A DNA stretch of 64,000 nt from Cynocephalus volans (lineage: Eukaryota > Chordata > Mammalia > Dermoptera > Cynocephalidae): NCBI RefSeq assembly GCF_027409185.1, contig NC_084474.1:95573861-95637860 (forward strand), in the 5' to 3' direction. Shown here one piece after another: positions 1-11,161 of this stretch. Both the position numbers and the translations under genes were made by a program. The notes beneath the pieces were generated by a model. It had not been told where the DNA came from, made no database searches, and worked only from the letters and a program-made list of their open reading frames with translations. Each line of letters begins with the position of its first letter. Position 1 is the first letter of the stretch.

Positions 1-5
1 TGCAG

Positions 6-7
<2 letters not shown>

Positions 8-39
<32 letters not shown>

Positions 40-117
40 GTGGCTAGCCAGGCGTTGAACCCTGGACCTCGGTGTCACAAGCACCCGGCTCTAACCACTG
101 AGCTAACCAGCCCGCCC
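8..117 (-). repeat. tRNA-Ile-derived SINE, single unit
   Basis: A long T run (the A-tail seen from the other strand) is followed by a reversed tRNA-like body with recognisable B-box and A-box regions (reverse complement contains GCTCAGTGG and GTTCAACGCC-like motifs). It is one of the SINE family found throughout the window. Confidence 0.8.
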
Positions 118-499
118 AGAGAGGCACTCGTCATTTTTTTATGTCTACACCGATTCTTTTTTCCCCCGACGTTTTCAGAACGGCTTGCACACAGGTGTCT
201 GTAGGCACCATAGCACTCTAGTGTGCATCTCCTCTGCGCGGGGACAGTCTCTTACAAAAGCACAGTCGAGTCACCCAACTCGGGTGACAGGACAGTGACG
301 GATGCGCCAACGAAGCCCAGATCGCAATTCCGTGTCTGCCCCCAACCTCCTCCACGGAACCTTCCCCTCTAGTCCAGCGTCCAGTGCCAGGGCTATGTCT
401 CGCCTCCCTCTGTCGCCATGTCCCCTCAGCATTCTTTGATGCGGGTCGGGTCGGCAGCTTTTCTCTCCCCCGGAGATGACCCATTAGTGGCACGGACGA

Positions 500-1075
500 A
501 AACGACGACCATACGGTGGGAAGCCCAGTGAAGAGCCCACGGACGCAACGTTCCTCCAAACGTGGCGCCCTGACAGCCCCCACTTCTGCAGAGTCCAGCG
601 AGGGGGACAGGGCAGGTACCACGGCAAGACGGCCCGCGGAGGGGCACCCGGCAGAGGCGCCGTGGGGCGAGGCCCGGGACACCGCGGGGCGGCCGCCGAG
701 GCTCTCCGAGCCGCCGAGCGCGCGGTCCTCCCGCGGCCCAGAGCGTCGCCGGAAGTGCCCGTGCCGGGTGGGAGGGAATGGCGGCGCTTCCGGCGCGCGG
801 CCGGCCGGCAGGTGGGCGGCCCTCGGAGGGCGGGCCTGGCGGGCTGTCGCCGGCGGCGGGGCTGGCGGCGGGGAACCGAGGTAGCGCGCCGCCTGGCACG
901 GCCCGGCCGGGCGTGTGGCCGGAAGTCCGGCTGCCTGGGCGGGGCGGCGCCGGCCTCCCCGCGGCCTCGGCTCTCGGCTGCGGCTCCCGCTGCGACGTCC
1001 GCGGCCAGACCCGACCCGGCGCCCGCGGGCCCTCCCCAGGCCTCCCTGTTGCCGCTCTGAGGAATCCGCTTTCAG
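500..1075 (+). promoter_or_regulatory. ZNF696: CpG-island promoter and noncoding first exon of the ZNF696-like gene
   Basis: A very GC- and CpG-rich block with CCGGAAGT ETS-type sites near 749 and 919. A plausible 5' splice site (GAG|GTAGCG) at 880/881 would end a noncoding exon 1 that joins the exon at 1776. The transcription start is not visible. The long overlapping open frames here lack stops because of base composition and are not genes. From 1076 to 1775 I see only AT-rich intron. Confidence 0.7.
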
Positions 1076-1775
1076 AGTAAAAATGGGAGTTTAAATTACG
1101 TTTCTTAATTACAGATGAGGTGGTGCTTTAAAAACATATTGTCTGCTTGTTTATCTTTGGGGAGTTACCTGTCCGTGACTTTTGCCCGTTGTTCCTACGT
1201 TTTCATTAATATGTAGAGGTCTTTATCAATTAAGGGCCTGGGTCTTTGTGTATGTTGTAAATATTGCCCCTCTTTTTGTTTTGTTTTTTTACATAAATTT
1301 TCTTAGGTAGTTAAGTCTGTCAGTCTTTACCTTCGATGTCGGGCTTAGAAAAATCATTCCTCAGTCCAACATTGCACCATTCAGATAATTTGTTCTTGTA
1401 TTTTTATGTTCAAGTCTTTATAAATATCAAAGTTTTAAAATCCATGGAAATTTCCCTAGACGTTTGAGGACTGGTGGGAGGTGCTGGGCATGTTCCCTGT
1501 GGAGCTAAGAAGCCCGCAGCACACAGCTGGCAGATGCCTGTCTGGGCTCTGCATCTGCCCAGGCCAGGGCTGAGGGCCCAGCAGAGCCTGGACCGCAGTC
1601 CCCAGGGTATCCCACGGAACACCAGTTTCTGGGGTGTCTGTGTTGTCGGGACCCTCTTGATTGCTAGTGACAGTGTGGGCCCAGCTGGTCCCCCTGGACC
1701 TATTCTGGCCCTCTCTTCTCTGAAAGCCTTCTGACCTGTCATTTTTTTTTTTTTTCTTCTCCTGTGTCCAAGCAG

Positions 1776-1871
1776 AAATTGTTCCCACTGCAAGGTGGAG
1801 CAAGGAGAAGAGCCCCCAGCCTGGGTCTCCAGACACCACGGAGAGGCATACCCTCATGGAGACCCCCACAG
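1776..1871 (+). CDS. ZNF696: ZNF696-like exon 2 with start codon (coding 1856-1871)
   Basis: A T-rich tract and CAG acceptor end at 1775, and a consensus donor AG|GTGAGG follows 1871. The ATG at 1856 gives only 16 coding bases (M-E-T-P-T plus one base). The phase fits the acceptor at 4674/4675, giving [14 protein letters not shown]. The start is chosen because the next exon carries no convincing start of its own. Confidence 0.75.
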
Positions 1872-3060
1872 GTGAGGGTGCAAGGGGACACCCCCAGCCA
1901 GGCCCAGAGGGGAAGGATCCTGGTGGAGTGCAGGAGATGGGCTCAGCCTAGGAATTTGGGCTCCCCCAAGTCCATCTGCCTGGTCGCTAAGGGGAAGCAG
2001 CTTGGACTCAGGCAGCATCGCCCCCGCCCCCAGCCTCCTTCCCAGTCCCAGCTCTCTGCGCCCTTCCCACTGCCTGTGTCTTCACCTCTTCCTGCTCCAT
2101 TCCTGGGGCCTCTGCAGGCTGCTCTCCTGGCCACACCTCTTGCTCTCTTTCTCTGGTCACCTCCTGCTGGCCTGGAGACTTCTGAAGATGAGTATGTTAA
2201 TACTTGGTTTTGTTTGTTCAGGGTCCAGCTGGCCTGGACTCAGAGGAGGGACCAGGAAGAGCCTAATAAATGAAAGGCCTGGCTACTGTGCCACCTTTTG
2301 GCATCTGCCCTCTCAAGCTCCAGGCTCCCTGTTTTCTGAAGATTTCAGGCCATATTTGAGGGCTCTGAAAACTGAGGACTCATCCTCTATCATTGTTGCT
2401 GTCACTGCACTGTTATATAACTAGCGCTAACAGCAGCGCCCGCTTCCCTTAGCCAAGAAATGTGCAGCGTTTAAAGCATTTCTTGCTCATTCTCTGATGG
2501 TTCTTGTGCAGCAGTGGGAGTCTGGGTAGAATGTAACTGTGCTGCCAGAGCACACACACACCCCGACACACCTGCACCTGTGTCTCCCACAAGTTCAGAG
2601 AAAGCCCTGTGTCCACCCACAGACACCCCTCCCTTCTGGGGGATGTGGGGTGAGGAACTGCGCTTGAAGCCAGGCTCCCTGGCCCTCCCTCCCCAGTCTG
2701 TGTCTGAACTTCACCATTTCCACATCCGGTCCATGTGGGGTTCTTCACAGTCTTGCAACACTGGACAAAGTGATCGTTTTAGCAGGTGCCGATATAACAT
2801 AGAGTAGTGGAGGAAAAACAGATCAGTCACATAAAACCACCCATTCTGAAAAGGAATGCAGGGAGAAGACCACATCTCGGTTGCTGGCGCAAAACGTATA
2901 CCACATCCTCAGAAGCAGGGCAAGGGCGAGGTAGACAACAGGCCCGTCAGATCGCATGGCGTCCGTGTGGTGGCGGCCTCTTTGCCAGGGGGCCAAGTTC
3001 CTTGGTTAGGAAGTCTGGCAGCCCCAGCTTCTGCCTCTGGGAAGATTTCTCTCTGTCAGG

Positions 3061-3255
3061 GTTTCTCAGTCTTGGCACTGTGGATGCTTTTGGGATGGAT
3101 GAGTCTGTCGAGGGGGCAGTTGTGTGCATTGTAGAATGTTCAGTAGCATCCTGGGCTCTGCCTATTAGATGCCAGTAGCACCCCCTTTCCAGTTGTGACA
3201 ACCAAAAATGTCTCCAGACATTGTCAAATGTGCCCTGGGGAAAAAATCCCCCCCA
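3061..3255 (+). repeat. MER5A-type hAT-Charlie DNA transposon remnant
   Basis: The sequence closely follows the MER5A consensus known to me, including the stretch TGACAACCAAAAATGTCTCC. It lies in the intron between the start exon and the finger exon. The rest of that intron (1872-3060 and 3256-4674) shows no other feature I can name. Confidence 0.8.
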
Positions 3256-4674
3256 CCCCATGAAAGCACTGCTTTATGTTTAGGGCCCCTTGGGGCCACC
3301 TGAGAGGTTGTCACTGGGGAGGACCCCCATGTGCAGGGCTGGACAGTACAGGGGCAGCCTTTTGCTGCCTGGGGCTGCCTCAGAGTAAGGAGGTGCTCGG
3401 AGCCTGAGCTCCTGTCCTAGGGACCTGAAGGCCTGGCCTGGTACTCAGCACTTGAGAGATTGGGTGTGGCCCTTCTCATTGTAATTTTACTGATTCTTTT
3501 ACTTCATAACCAATGCCTTTTGGTCAGTTTCTTGAACTTCCATGTCTGTCAAACAACAAGACAGGGTTGGCCTCTGCAGAGGGACTTCTGTTCTGAGTGC
3601 TGGGCTGGGGCCTATCCCTGCCTCCTGCTACTCAGTGTGATGGCTCAGGGCTGGGGCATAGGGAAGACAGGCATGGCAGCCTGGCTGCTCTGATCTGCCC
3701 TGGGATGGTGTCCCTGTCTCCAGCCCCACCCACACGTGGTCTCCATCGCATCTGCACAGCCTGAGCCCTTGCACAGGTGCAGCATAGAATCTAGCCACTT
3801 TGGCTCAGCTGCCGCAAGTGCCATCTGTGGGCAGAAGGGCTTCCCGCAGCCTGGTTGACCTGCGTGCCCTGACAGTCTGCCCAACTGCTGGACTGCCTCG
3901 GGATTGGGCTTTCCCATCTTTTATGAAGTCTGTGGTAAACAGCCAGCATTCTGATATCCCAGTATTTTGCTACCACCTCTTAAAGTTTTTGTCTAAGTGG
4001 CCACATGGCCTGTCCCTATGAGCCAACAGGACCGAGTTTAGCCAGCTGCTTCACTGCCCAACAACAAGGACCACAGGTGCTCAGCCTGGACGGGGCGTGG
4101 ATGGGGCGGCCCCCTGATGGGCTACTGCTAACAGTTCTTAGTGCTAATTTCTGATTGAGTAAGGACTCTCACTTGCCTGTGACAGAAGCCCTTTGGGTTT
4201 GGTGGGTCAGGGAGTCGTTGAGATAGTGTTGTCTTGGGGAATCCCAGGTCAGAGAAATAAGCTGGGACCGGGACACCTGCACTGACGGGGTACTCTTGAG
4301 CCCATGCCTCCTGGCACCTCTGCTTCCCCTTCATGTTGTTTTGCTGCCAGCCAGCTTCCTTTGCTTGTCAGGCTGTGTGGCAGAAGCAGTGCCCAGAGCC
4401 TGTGCTTCTCTCCTCCATTCCTGAGAGTGGGCAGGCTGCTGCCAGAGGTGTAGCCCCATTTCTGGAGTCACAGTGAAGGATTCTGGTCCTTCTTCCGCCT
4501 CTGTAACCACAGTGCTAGAAGGGCAGAGAGGAAAACAGCACCATCTGGATGCCGACTTTATTGTTACTCTGTCATTGCCACAGACTGCCCGTGCCATCTT
4601 CAGTTCATGCAGAGTATATTGTGCAGTACATTTTTCTTGTGTCTTAACTCTCACGTGTCTGATCTCTTTTCCAG

Positions 4675-5801
4675 CTGTGAAAGCTGCTTCTCTAGCCCAG
4701 GCATCAGGTGGCAGCCAGGCTGCCAGGTGTGCCACTTCAGGTGTTGAGCAGGCAGCTCAGAGCACAGGCTTGACGCCAAAGCAGGAGCCTTTAGAAGGAG
4801 AAGGCTGTGGAGACGCTGCACCAGGGCCGGCATGGGGGCCACCCCGGGGGCCACCCCAGGCACTGGTGTCTCTTGACCTTTGTGAAAACGAAGAAGCTGG
4901 GGAGAGGGCCAGAGAGGCCCCTCAGGGACCCATCATCTATGACAGAACTGGAGGGCAGAGTGGCCCTGAGAACGGCATGTCTGGGCCTGACGCCACTGTG
5001 AACGCAGGCTCCGTGACAGATCGGAGACGGCCCTGGAAAGGGCGGCCTTATCAGTGCAGCACCTGCGACCGAAGCTTCAAGTGCTATTCAGATGTGGTGA
5101 AACATCAGAGCATCCATTGCGGGGAGAAGCCCTACGAGTGCAGCGACTGCGGAAAGGCCTTCATCCACAGCTCGCACGTGGTCAGGCACCAGAGGGTGCA
5201 CAACGGCGAGAAGCCCTATGTGTGTAAGGAGTGTGGGAAAGCCTTCAGCCAGAGCTTCAACCTCATCCGACATCAGAGGGTCCACACGGGAGAGAAGCCT
5301 TACGAGTGCACTGAGTGTGGCAAGTCCTTCAGCCAGAGGTCAGATGCTACCAAGCATCAGAGGATTCACACTGGAGAGAGACTGTACGAATGCGGCGAGT
5401 GTGGGAAGACCTTCATCCACAGTTCAAATGTCGTCCGGCACCAGAGATCCCACCATGGAGAGAGTCCCTATGAATGTACAGACTGCGGGCGGGCCTTCAG
5501 CCAGAGCTCCAACCTCATCCAGCACCAGCGGACCCACACCGGGGAGCGGCCCTTCGCATGCCAGGACTGCGGGCGCGCCTTCAGCCGCAGCTCCTTCCTC
5601 AGCGAGCACCGGAGGATCCACACTGGGGAGAAGCCCTATGCGTGCCAGGACTGCGGGCGCGCCTTCCGGGCGCTGTCGGGCTTCTTCCGGCACCAGAGGG
5701 TCCACACGGGCGAGAAGCCCTTCCTCTGCACCGCCTGCGGCAAGGCCTTCCGCCTGAGCTTCCATCTGATCCAGCACCAGCGGGTACACGGCCCAGAGTG
5801 A
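4675..5801 (+). CDS. ZNF696: ZNF696-like C2H2 zinc-finger protein, main exon
   Basis: With the 16 coding bases of exon 2 this gives 380 residues, close to the roughly 374 I recall for human ZNF696. Residues 1-130 are a low-complexity Gly/Pro/Glu-rich leader with no KRAB or SCAN domain. Nine C2H2 fingers run from residue 131 to about 378, each with intact Cys2His2 ligands. Links between fingers are TGEKPY-like, with variants CGEKPY, NGEKPY and HGESPY. The protein is expected to be a nuclear DNA-binding regulator with unknown targets. Fingers 2-3-4 resemble 5-6-7 (FIHSSxVVRHQ in 2 and 5; FSQSxNLI in 3 and 6), suggesting a three-finger block duplication. The single large finger exon is typical of the family. 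Naming rests on the finger-only architecture, the length, and position next to TOP1MT and RHPN1. Confidence 0.9.
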
Positions 5802-5919
5802 GCCTGAGACGGGGTGAAGGTGGAGCAGGACCAGACTGGAGAGGGTGGGGGCAGCAGGCGTTAAAATTTTGCTGAGAGGTGGAGGTTTGTGTGACCATTC
5901 CTTGTGCGGTAAGGAAGAC

Positions 5920-5925
5920 AATAAA
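5920..5925 (+). terminator. ZNF696: Poly(A) signal of the ZNF696-like gene
   Basis: AATAAA lies about 120 bases after the stop codon and is followed by a GT-rich stretch (CTTGGTGGTTTAAG), as expected near a cleavage site. This gives a short 3' UTR. Confidence 0.75.
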
Positions 5926-6249
5926 GCTATCTTGGTGGTTTAAGTTCTGGCCTCTGTGAGAGCCTTGAGAATGTCTGCGCCCTTGCCCCGGGGCAGTCAG
6001 AAGAGAAAGGAGCCTTAGAAAGGCAGCTGTTACAGCAGGGAGACACAGGTTTTCCCAAAGGAAGGAGATGTGAGGCTGCGCGTCTGTCCCGGCCGTTCTG
6101 CCTGCCGCGCCTGGCTTGCCATGGCCTCAGCACAGTCAGCGTCACACGCAGCCCGCTCCAGTGCTCGCTCTCCCGCACCCCTGCCTAAACCGCCCCCCCG
6201 GCAGTCAACTGCGGTGAATTTCTTACCTTTTCCACAGCACTTGGTTGTC

Positions 6250-6600
6250 ATTTTCCCTGAGGTGTAATTTACATGCTGTGAAGTGCACAGGTCTTAAGAG
6301 TTCAGTTATGAGTTTTGACAGATAACTTGTGTTTGACCTTTATAACCACCGTGCTATCAAGATTCAGATGATCTCCATCAGCTTAGTGCAGCCCCTGAAG
6401 CCCGTTCAAGTCACCCCCCACCCCCATTAGCAACCATTGATGGCATTGCTGTCACTTGAATTCATTTTGCTTGTTCTAAAACTTAATGATATATAGAAAA
6501 ATAGACGTTTACATCTAACTTCTTTCCCTCTGCTTATGTTTTTGGGATTTATCTGTGAATCAGTAGTTTTCGTTTTTTAGTTCCATAGCGCTTTTTAAAA
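6250..6600 (+). repeat. Old L1-type LINE fragment
   Basis: Resembles a common mammalian L1 3'-region segment (TTTGACAGATAACTTGTG, then TGCTTGTTCTAAAACTT). It is diverged, and the subfamily is uncertain. Confidence 0.5.
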
Positions 6601-6628
6601 CTCAAAAGAGCATCGATTCTAGGGCTCT

Positions 6629-6725
6629 TGGCTGGCTGGTCAGCTCACTTGGTTAGAGCATGGTGTTGGGAACACCAGGGTCAAGGGTTCAATCCCTGTA
6701 TTGGGCAGATGCATTAAAAAAAAAA
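6629..6725 (+). repeat. tRNA-Ile-derived SINE, single unit
   Basis: Body begins GGCTGGCTGGTCAGCTCACT and ends in an A-tail at about 6725. The A-box-like GGTTAGAGCA and the B-box-like GGTTCAATCCC are both present. Confidence 0.8.
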
Positions 6726-7931
6726 TTAGAGCTCTTGTTGGCACCCATTTCTTAAAAAAAAAGAAAAGTGAGCTTAGGGTTGTGTGGCCTATAGGGGCAG
6801 GGATGACCTCAGAGTGGACTGGGTGGCTCCACAGTTACTACTAAGTTGCTACTGAGTAAGTCTTGGGCCAGCAGTGAGGTGGGAAACAGCCCATAACTCC
6901 CATGTAGAGCCAAGACTCTCAGATGAGCTGAAGGGTCCTAGGTTAATGGTGCCTTCCAGGTGTCAGTAGAAGTCAAAGCGATTGCTCTTTAAAGGAAATC
7001 TTCCCTCCTTAGACACTGCAGCATTCCTAACAATAAGATAAAGCAATCAGTTTACACTCAGAGGTCACTGAGTACACAAGAAGGTGAGTCACACTGATTG
7101 AGAGTCAACAAAAACAGCAAACAGCAGATACAAGCCACAAGGAACTGCAGATATGGAAATCGCCAGACAATATGGGCTGAAGAATAGTTATGTGTGATGT
7201 GTTTATTTATATAAAGCACACAGTCTTGGTGATGAGAAAGCCATAAGACACTATCAGGCATGAATAGGCAGGGCTTTTTAAAGGAGAACTTCTGGAAATG
7301 AAAAATATGATTGTTGAAATAAAACTCAATGGGTAGGTTAAATAGCAGATTAGACACAGTTGGAGAGAGCATTAGCGTACTGGAAGACATATCCAAAGAA
7401 ACCTGGAATACCACACAGACGAGATGGAAAATATAAAGGAAATGTTAGCAGTTGTAAAATAGAACATGAAGGTCTGCTGTGGGTCTGGTAGGAGTCCCAG
7501 GAGGAGAGAGAGAGAATGAGGGAAAGGAAATATAGTACAACCCAGAAATTACAGACCCCATGATTATGCAAATTATCACTTGATTGACAGTTGACTCCCA
7601 TCCTTCACCCAGTCCCTGTTCTCCAACAGCGGTGGGCTTAGGCTCTTATCTTTTTCGTAGGTTTGGGAACAGAGGTGAAGGCAAAGTCAGGCAAGAAAAC
7701 AGCAGGCAGCACATCTGGGAAAGCAGCAACATGTAAGATGACTGTCTGCATGCCCAGTTTCTACCAGGCCCAGAATGCCCATAATAAGGCCAACAAAATA
7801 GTCAACCAAAGGAGAGGTTATTGGAATTGCTATCAATATCCTAGAAGTTTCAGCTATCCTCAAGACCTTCAGTACTTCACCACCTTCAGTACTTCAGCCA
7901 GAATGGACAATTGTAAACAAGTAGTGCCAAA

Positions 7932-8101
7932 GGGCCGGCCTGTGGCTCACTTGGGAGAGTGTGGTGCTGATAACACCAAGGCCAGGGGTTCGGATCCCTA
8001 TATAGAGATGGCCAGTTAGCTCACTTGGAAGAGCGTGGTGCTGACACCACCAAGTCAAGGGTTAAGATCCCCTTAACTGATCAGCTTAAAAAAAAAAAAA
8101 G
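7932..8101 (+). repeat. Dimeric tRNA-Ile-derived SINE
   Basis: Two tRNA-like units in tandem: the left starts GGGCCGGCCTGTGGCTCAC, the right GGCCAGTTAGCTCACTTGG, followed by an A-tail. It is flanked by the 10-base duplication TAGTGCCAAA, so the insertion is relatively young. Confidence 0.9.
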
Positions 8102-8622
8102 CACAATTAGTGCCAAACTTAGGTGCCTGCAGAGATGAGAAGCAGTAACTGGAGATTACAGAAGTATGGTGGGTTCTTCCTGGGAGAAAAGGAACTATCC
8201 TAGAGAAAGGTGTAAATTATTCACATTCGGGATCCCCCAACCTCAAGAGCAACTGCACCCACATGCTCTACAGCAACCAGCCTCACCTGTGCACACAAGG
8301 TCCAGTAACCTTCGTCACTCTTCTGTGAGGATGGAAAGCCAAAGTCACCAGACATTTGAAGAGTGCTTCTAATAGGAAAGTGAGAAAGCAAACCAAAGAA
8401 ACAGAATTTTTTATAAACTCAAAGGAAATAGAGCAGGAAATGAAAAAAAAAGAGGAACACAATTGTAATCAGTAACTTCAAAGAGACTAAGAAGGGACTA
8501 TAAGTAAGAGCAGGATATTGTCTTTAAGGAAAAATTCAAAGATAAGAAAGGGGTCTTAGAAATGGAAATGTGAAGCCAAAATTAAACAAATTAGAGAGTG
8601 TAGGAAGGTTGAGAAAATCTTT

Positions 8623-8757
8623 TTTTTTTTTTAAGGCAGGATTTTATTTATTCATTTATTTATTTGGTGGCTGGCCACTATGAGCATATGAACCCTTGAC
8701 CTTGGTGCTACAACACTGTTCTCCAACCAACTGAGCTAACCATCCAGCCCTGAGAAA
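8623..8757 (-). repeat. tRNA-Ile-derived SINE, single unit
   Basis: Reversed SINE with a T run at its left edge. The flanking target duplication GAGAAAATC appears on both sides, proving insertion into the L1. Confidence 0.85.
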
Positions 8758-8955
8758 ATCTTTTTAAAAGAATAAAAAGACAAGGAGGTGGATGACAGGA
8801 TAGAAAGATTAACATGGGAGTTTCAGGGGAAGAGAAAACAGAAAATGGTGGAAATGAAATTATCAGAGAAATAATTTTAATTTCACCCCAGAACTGAGAG
8901 ACATGAATCTCTAGAGTGTTATAGGCGTCAGGAGAAAATCACCCTTGGAGACTGA

Positions 8956-9196
8956 TATAAAAAAGAGAAAAAGATTTTTATTTCCAGCGGCCGGGACTGC
9001 ACCAGCCAATTCAAGGTGCGGCCCCGAACTGTCTTTGTTCTCGGTTTTTAAAGCTACAAGCACGGCAACTCAGTCGCCTGATCACCGCACCAAGAGGTAT
9101 TAGCCAATGCAAGCAAGCCAGCAGTACATGAGCTAATTTTGCAGTTAGTGGAGCTCCTCCCGTCCCACCCCCACTTTCCCGCCTAACTTTCACACA
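8956..9196 (-). mobile_element. LTR-like block, probably a solo LTR
   Basis: Read on the minus strand it starts TGTGTGAAAG. It has a TTTAAAA TATA-like box and an AATAAA signal about 25 bases before an end in CA, the layout of a retroviral LTR. It interrupts the old L1. I see no polypurine tract, primer-binding site or viral gene beside it, so it is either a solo LTR or a misread. It is unusually CpG-rich for a repeat. The family is unknown. Confidence 0.4.
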
Positions 9197-9700
9197 ATGG
9201 AGGGGCTATCTTAAGTGGCATCAGTCCTGCTCTTAGAAAAGAGGGCATTACTTCAAGAGTAAAAGCACCTGCCGAAATGCTGCACAAAAAATGAAGAAAA
9301 GACCTACATCCAGGCCTGATGTTATGAAATATCAGATGATCAGTGACACAGATGATCAGAGAGAGAAGGCCGATCACGCACACAGGGTCGGGAATACAGG
9401 TCCTCGCGGGAACCTCTCAGTTGTTGGAAGACAGTGGGACAATGCTTTGAAAGCTACAAGTGGAAATAATTTGCCACCTAGGATTTTACACCTGCCCAAA
9501 TGACCAAGTGTGGTGATAGCATAACCATATTTTCAGATATGCAAACTCACCAAATTGTTTTCCTGAGACTTTTTTTCAGTAGCTACTTAACGAGGAGCAA
9601 CCAAATGAGGGAGTGACCTAGGAAGAGGAAGAAATGGTGTCGTGAACACGGAATCTGACACAAAAAAAGTGATGTGGCCAATCCCCACAGTGGCAGCAAA

Positions 9701-10360
9701 GGGAAGCCTGGCACGGGCAGGTAAACTCCACTTACTGATGGGAGAAGTTCCCCGCGGTCCGCTCCGTGCCACAGTCTTTACCTTCCCGCCACACAGGGCA
9801 TATGCTGACCCTTTTAAGGCACCCAAAAGCCCCATCCGTTATGTGTCAAGCTCAAAGGCTGTCTCATGATTTTCATCTGGCGCAGATGTGGATGAGATGC
9901 CCCTTGAGCCAGGGACCTATAAACAAAAAGTAAATTTTCTGCTCCTCCCCCAACGTAGAGTTTTGGGACGGGCCAGGATAAGAACAGTAAACTCTCTCAT
10001 GTGCAAAAGGGGGCGGGAGGCGCAGGGCGGACGCGGACCAGCTCCTGGAGGTTTTATAATTCAGGCAATAGCACGTTGCTGATCTCCTTTTGTGGGGAGC
10101 GTTTGTGCCTTTTTTAGGGCCCCATTTTTCCTGGGAGTAACATTCTTGCCCATTTTTTCTTTTGTCTCAGATCTTGGCTCTACCCCTGAGCTCTTTTCTC
10201 TATCTCTGTATTTTGAGACATCAAATGACCCGTATTTGCAATTGAGTCGCTTTCTCAGGCTGCTTACTTGGCCTGTAGAAATTTGGGAACCCAAACGCCT
10301 CCTTTTCATTTTGAACTGACTTAGTCCTGCTTCATTTGAACTCCCTGAAAAATCCTGTGG
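9701..10360. other. Unassigned CpG-containing stretch, possibly repeat-derived
   Basis: No convincing gene. A minus-strand frame (10061-10309, 82 residues, basic) has no recognisable domain. The mix of GC-rich and A-rich blocks inside a repeat field suggests an unrecognised LTR or transposon, but I cannot name it. Confidence 0.3.
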
Positions 10361-10364
10361 GTTT

Positions 10365-10465
10365 AGTGCGGCCAGTTAGCTCAGTCTGGTTGGAGAGTGG
10401 CGTTATAACACCCAGATCGAGGGCTCCGATCCCCATACCGGCCAGCAGCATAAAAAACAAACGAA
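10365..10465 (+). repeat. tRNA-Ile-derived SINE, single unit
   Basis: Body GCGGCCAGTTAGCTCAGTCT, with B-box-like GGCTCCGATCCCCATACC and an A-rich tail. From 10466 to 11160 I see no further feature. Confidence 0.75.
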
Positions 10466-11161
10466 AAAACCTCACGGGTTTCCTATGCAGAAGACTACAG
10501 TCCCCTTCGTGAGACAAAAACAAATTTTTTTTTTCAAATCAGTATATTCTCTGTTTTGTGTGGTGTGTGTTAGGGTGCTGTAGGACAGGATCCTTTAGAT
10601 CCTTAGAAACCCTTTTGTCTAGCTGAGAGGGTTTGTACTAGATACTATTGTAAATTTTTCTGAGGCCTTAACAAAGGGTATTATGACCACGACCTTGATT
10701 TTATCTTTACCCTGAGGGCAATTATTACTTTAAGATTCTTCTGCTGACTGGAGAGACAAGATGTGAAACGGGTTCATTTCTCAAACCAGTACAAGCTCCA
10801 GCTGTTCGTATTTGCTCTAAAGTTCGCTTGCAAATGGGACATCTCCGTCTGGCTTGTGTCACTCTTGCAGACCTTATCTGTGCAATTAGAAGCATTCAAC
10901 TGATGTTTTCAACACTGTCTGGAGCTCTTCTTAGCCACATTTGTTTTCTAATTGCCCCCTTAACTGAAGGCAGTGTTCCTTCACTCCTGCCTGACATGGA
11001 CGTCTCCCCCAGGCTCTGCTGGCGGTTTTCTTACAATTCCCAGCCCCCACCCCGCACTGCCTGGGCTCAGAGTCAGCATGTGCGTCTCCCTCAGCACTGC
11101 CTTAGCCCAGGCTGTGGGAACAAAACCCCAGACTGAGTTGTTGAATAGCTGATGTTGACGA

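Larger units (their letters stand above)
7050..9700 (+). repeat. Old L1 3'-region, interrupted by SINEs and an LTR-like block
   Basis: A-rich sequence with phrases typical of L1M 3' regions (CCCAGAACTGAGAGACATGA near 8886; ACACCTGCCCAAATGACCAA near 9487). It is broken by a SINE dimer at 7932, a SINE at 8623 and an LTR-like block at 8956. Short open frames in it are degenerate. The exact ends and subfamily need a repeat search. Confidence 0.6.

Noticed and set aside
4473-4674. Unspliced upstream start extending the zinc-finger frame by 67 residues
   Set aside because: This part contains the polypyrimidine tract and acceptor before 4675, and the spliced start at 1856 fits in phase.
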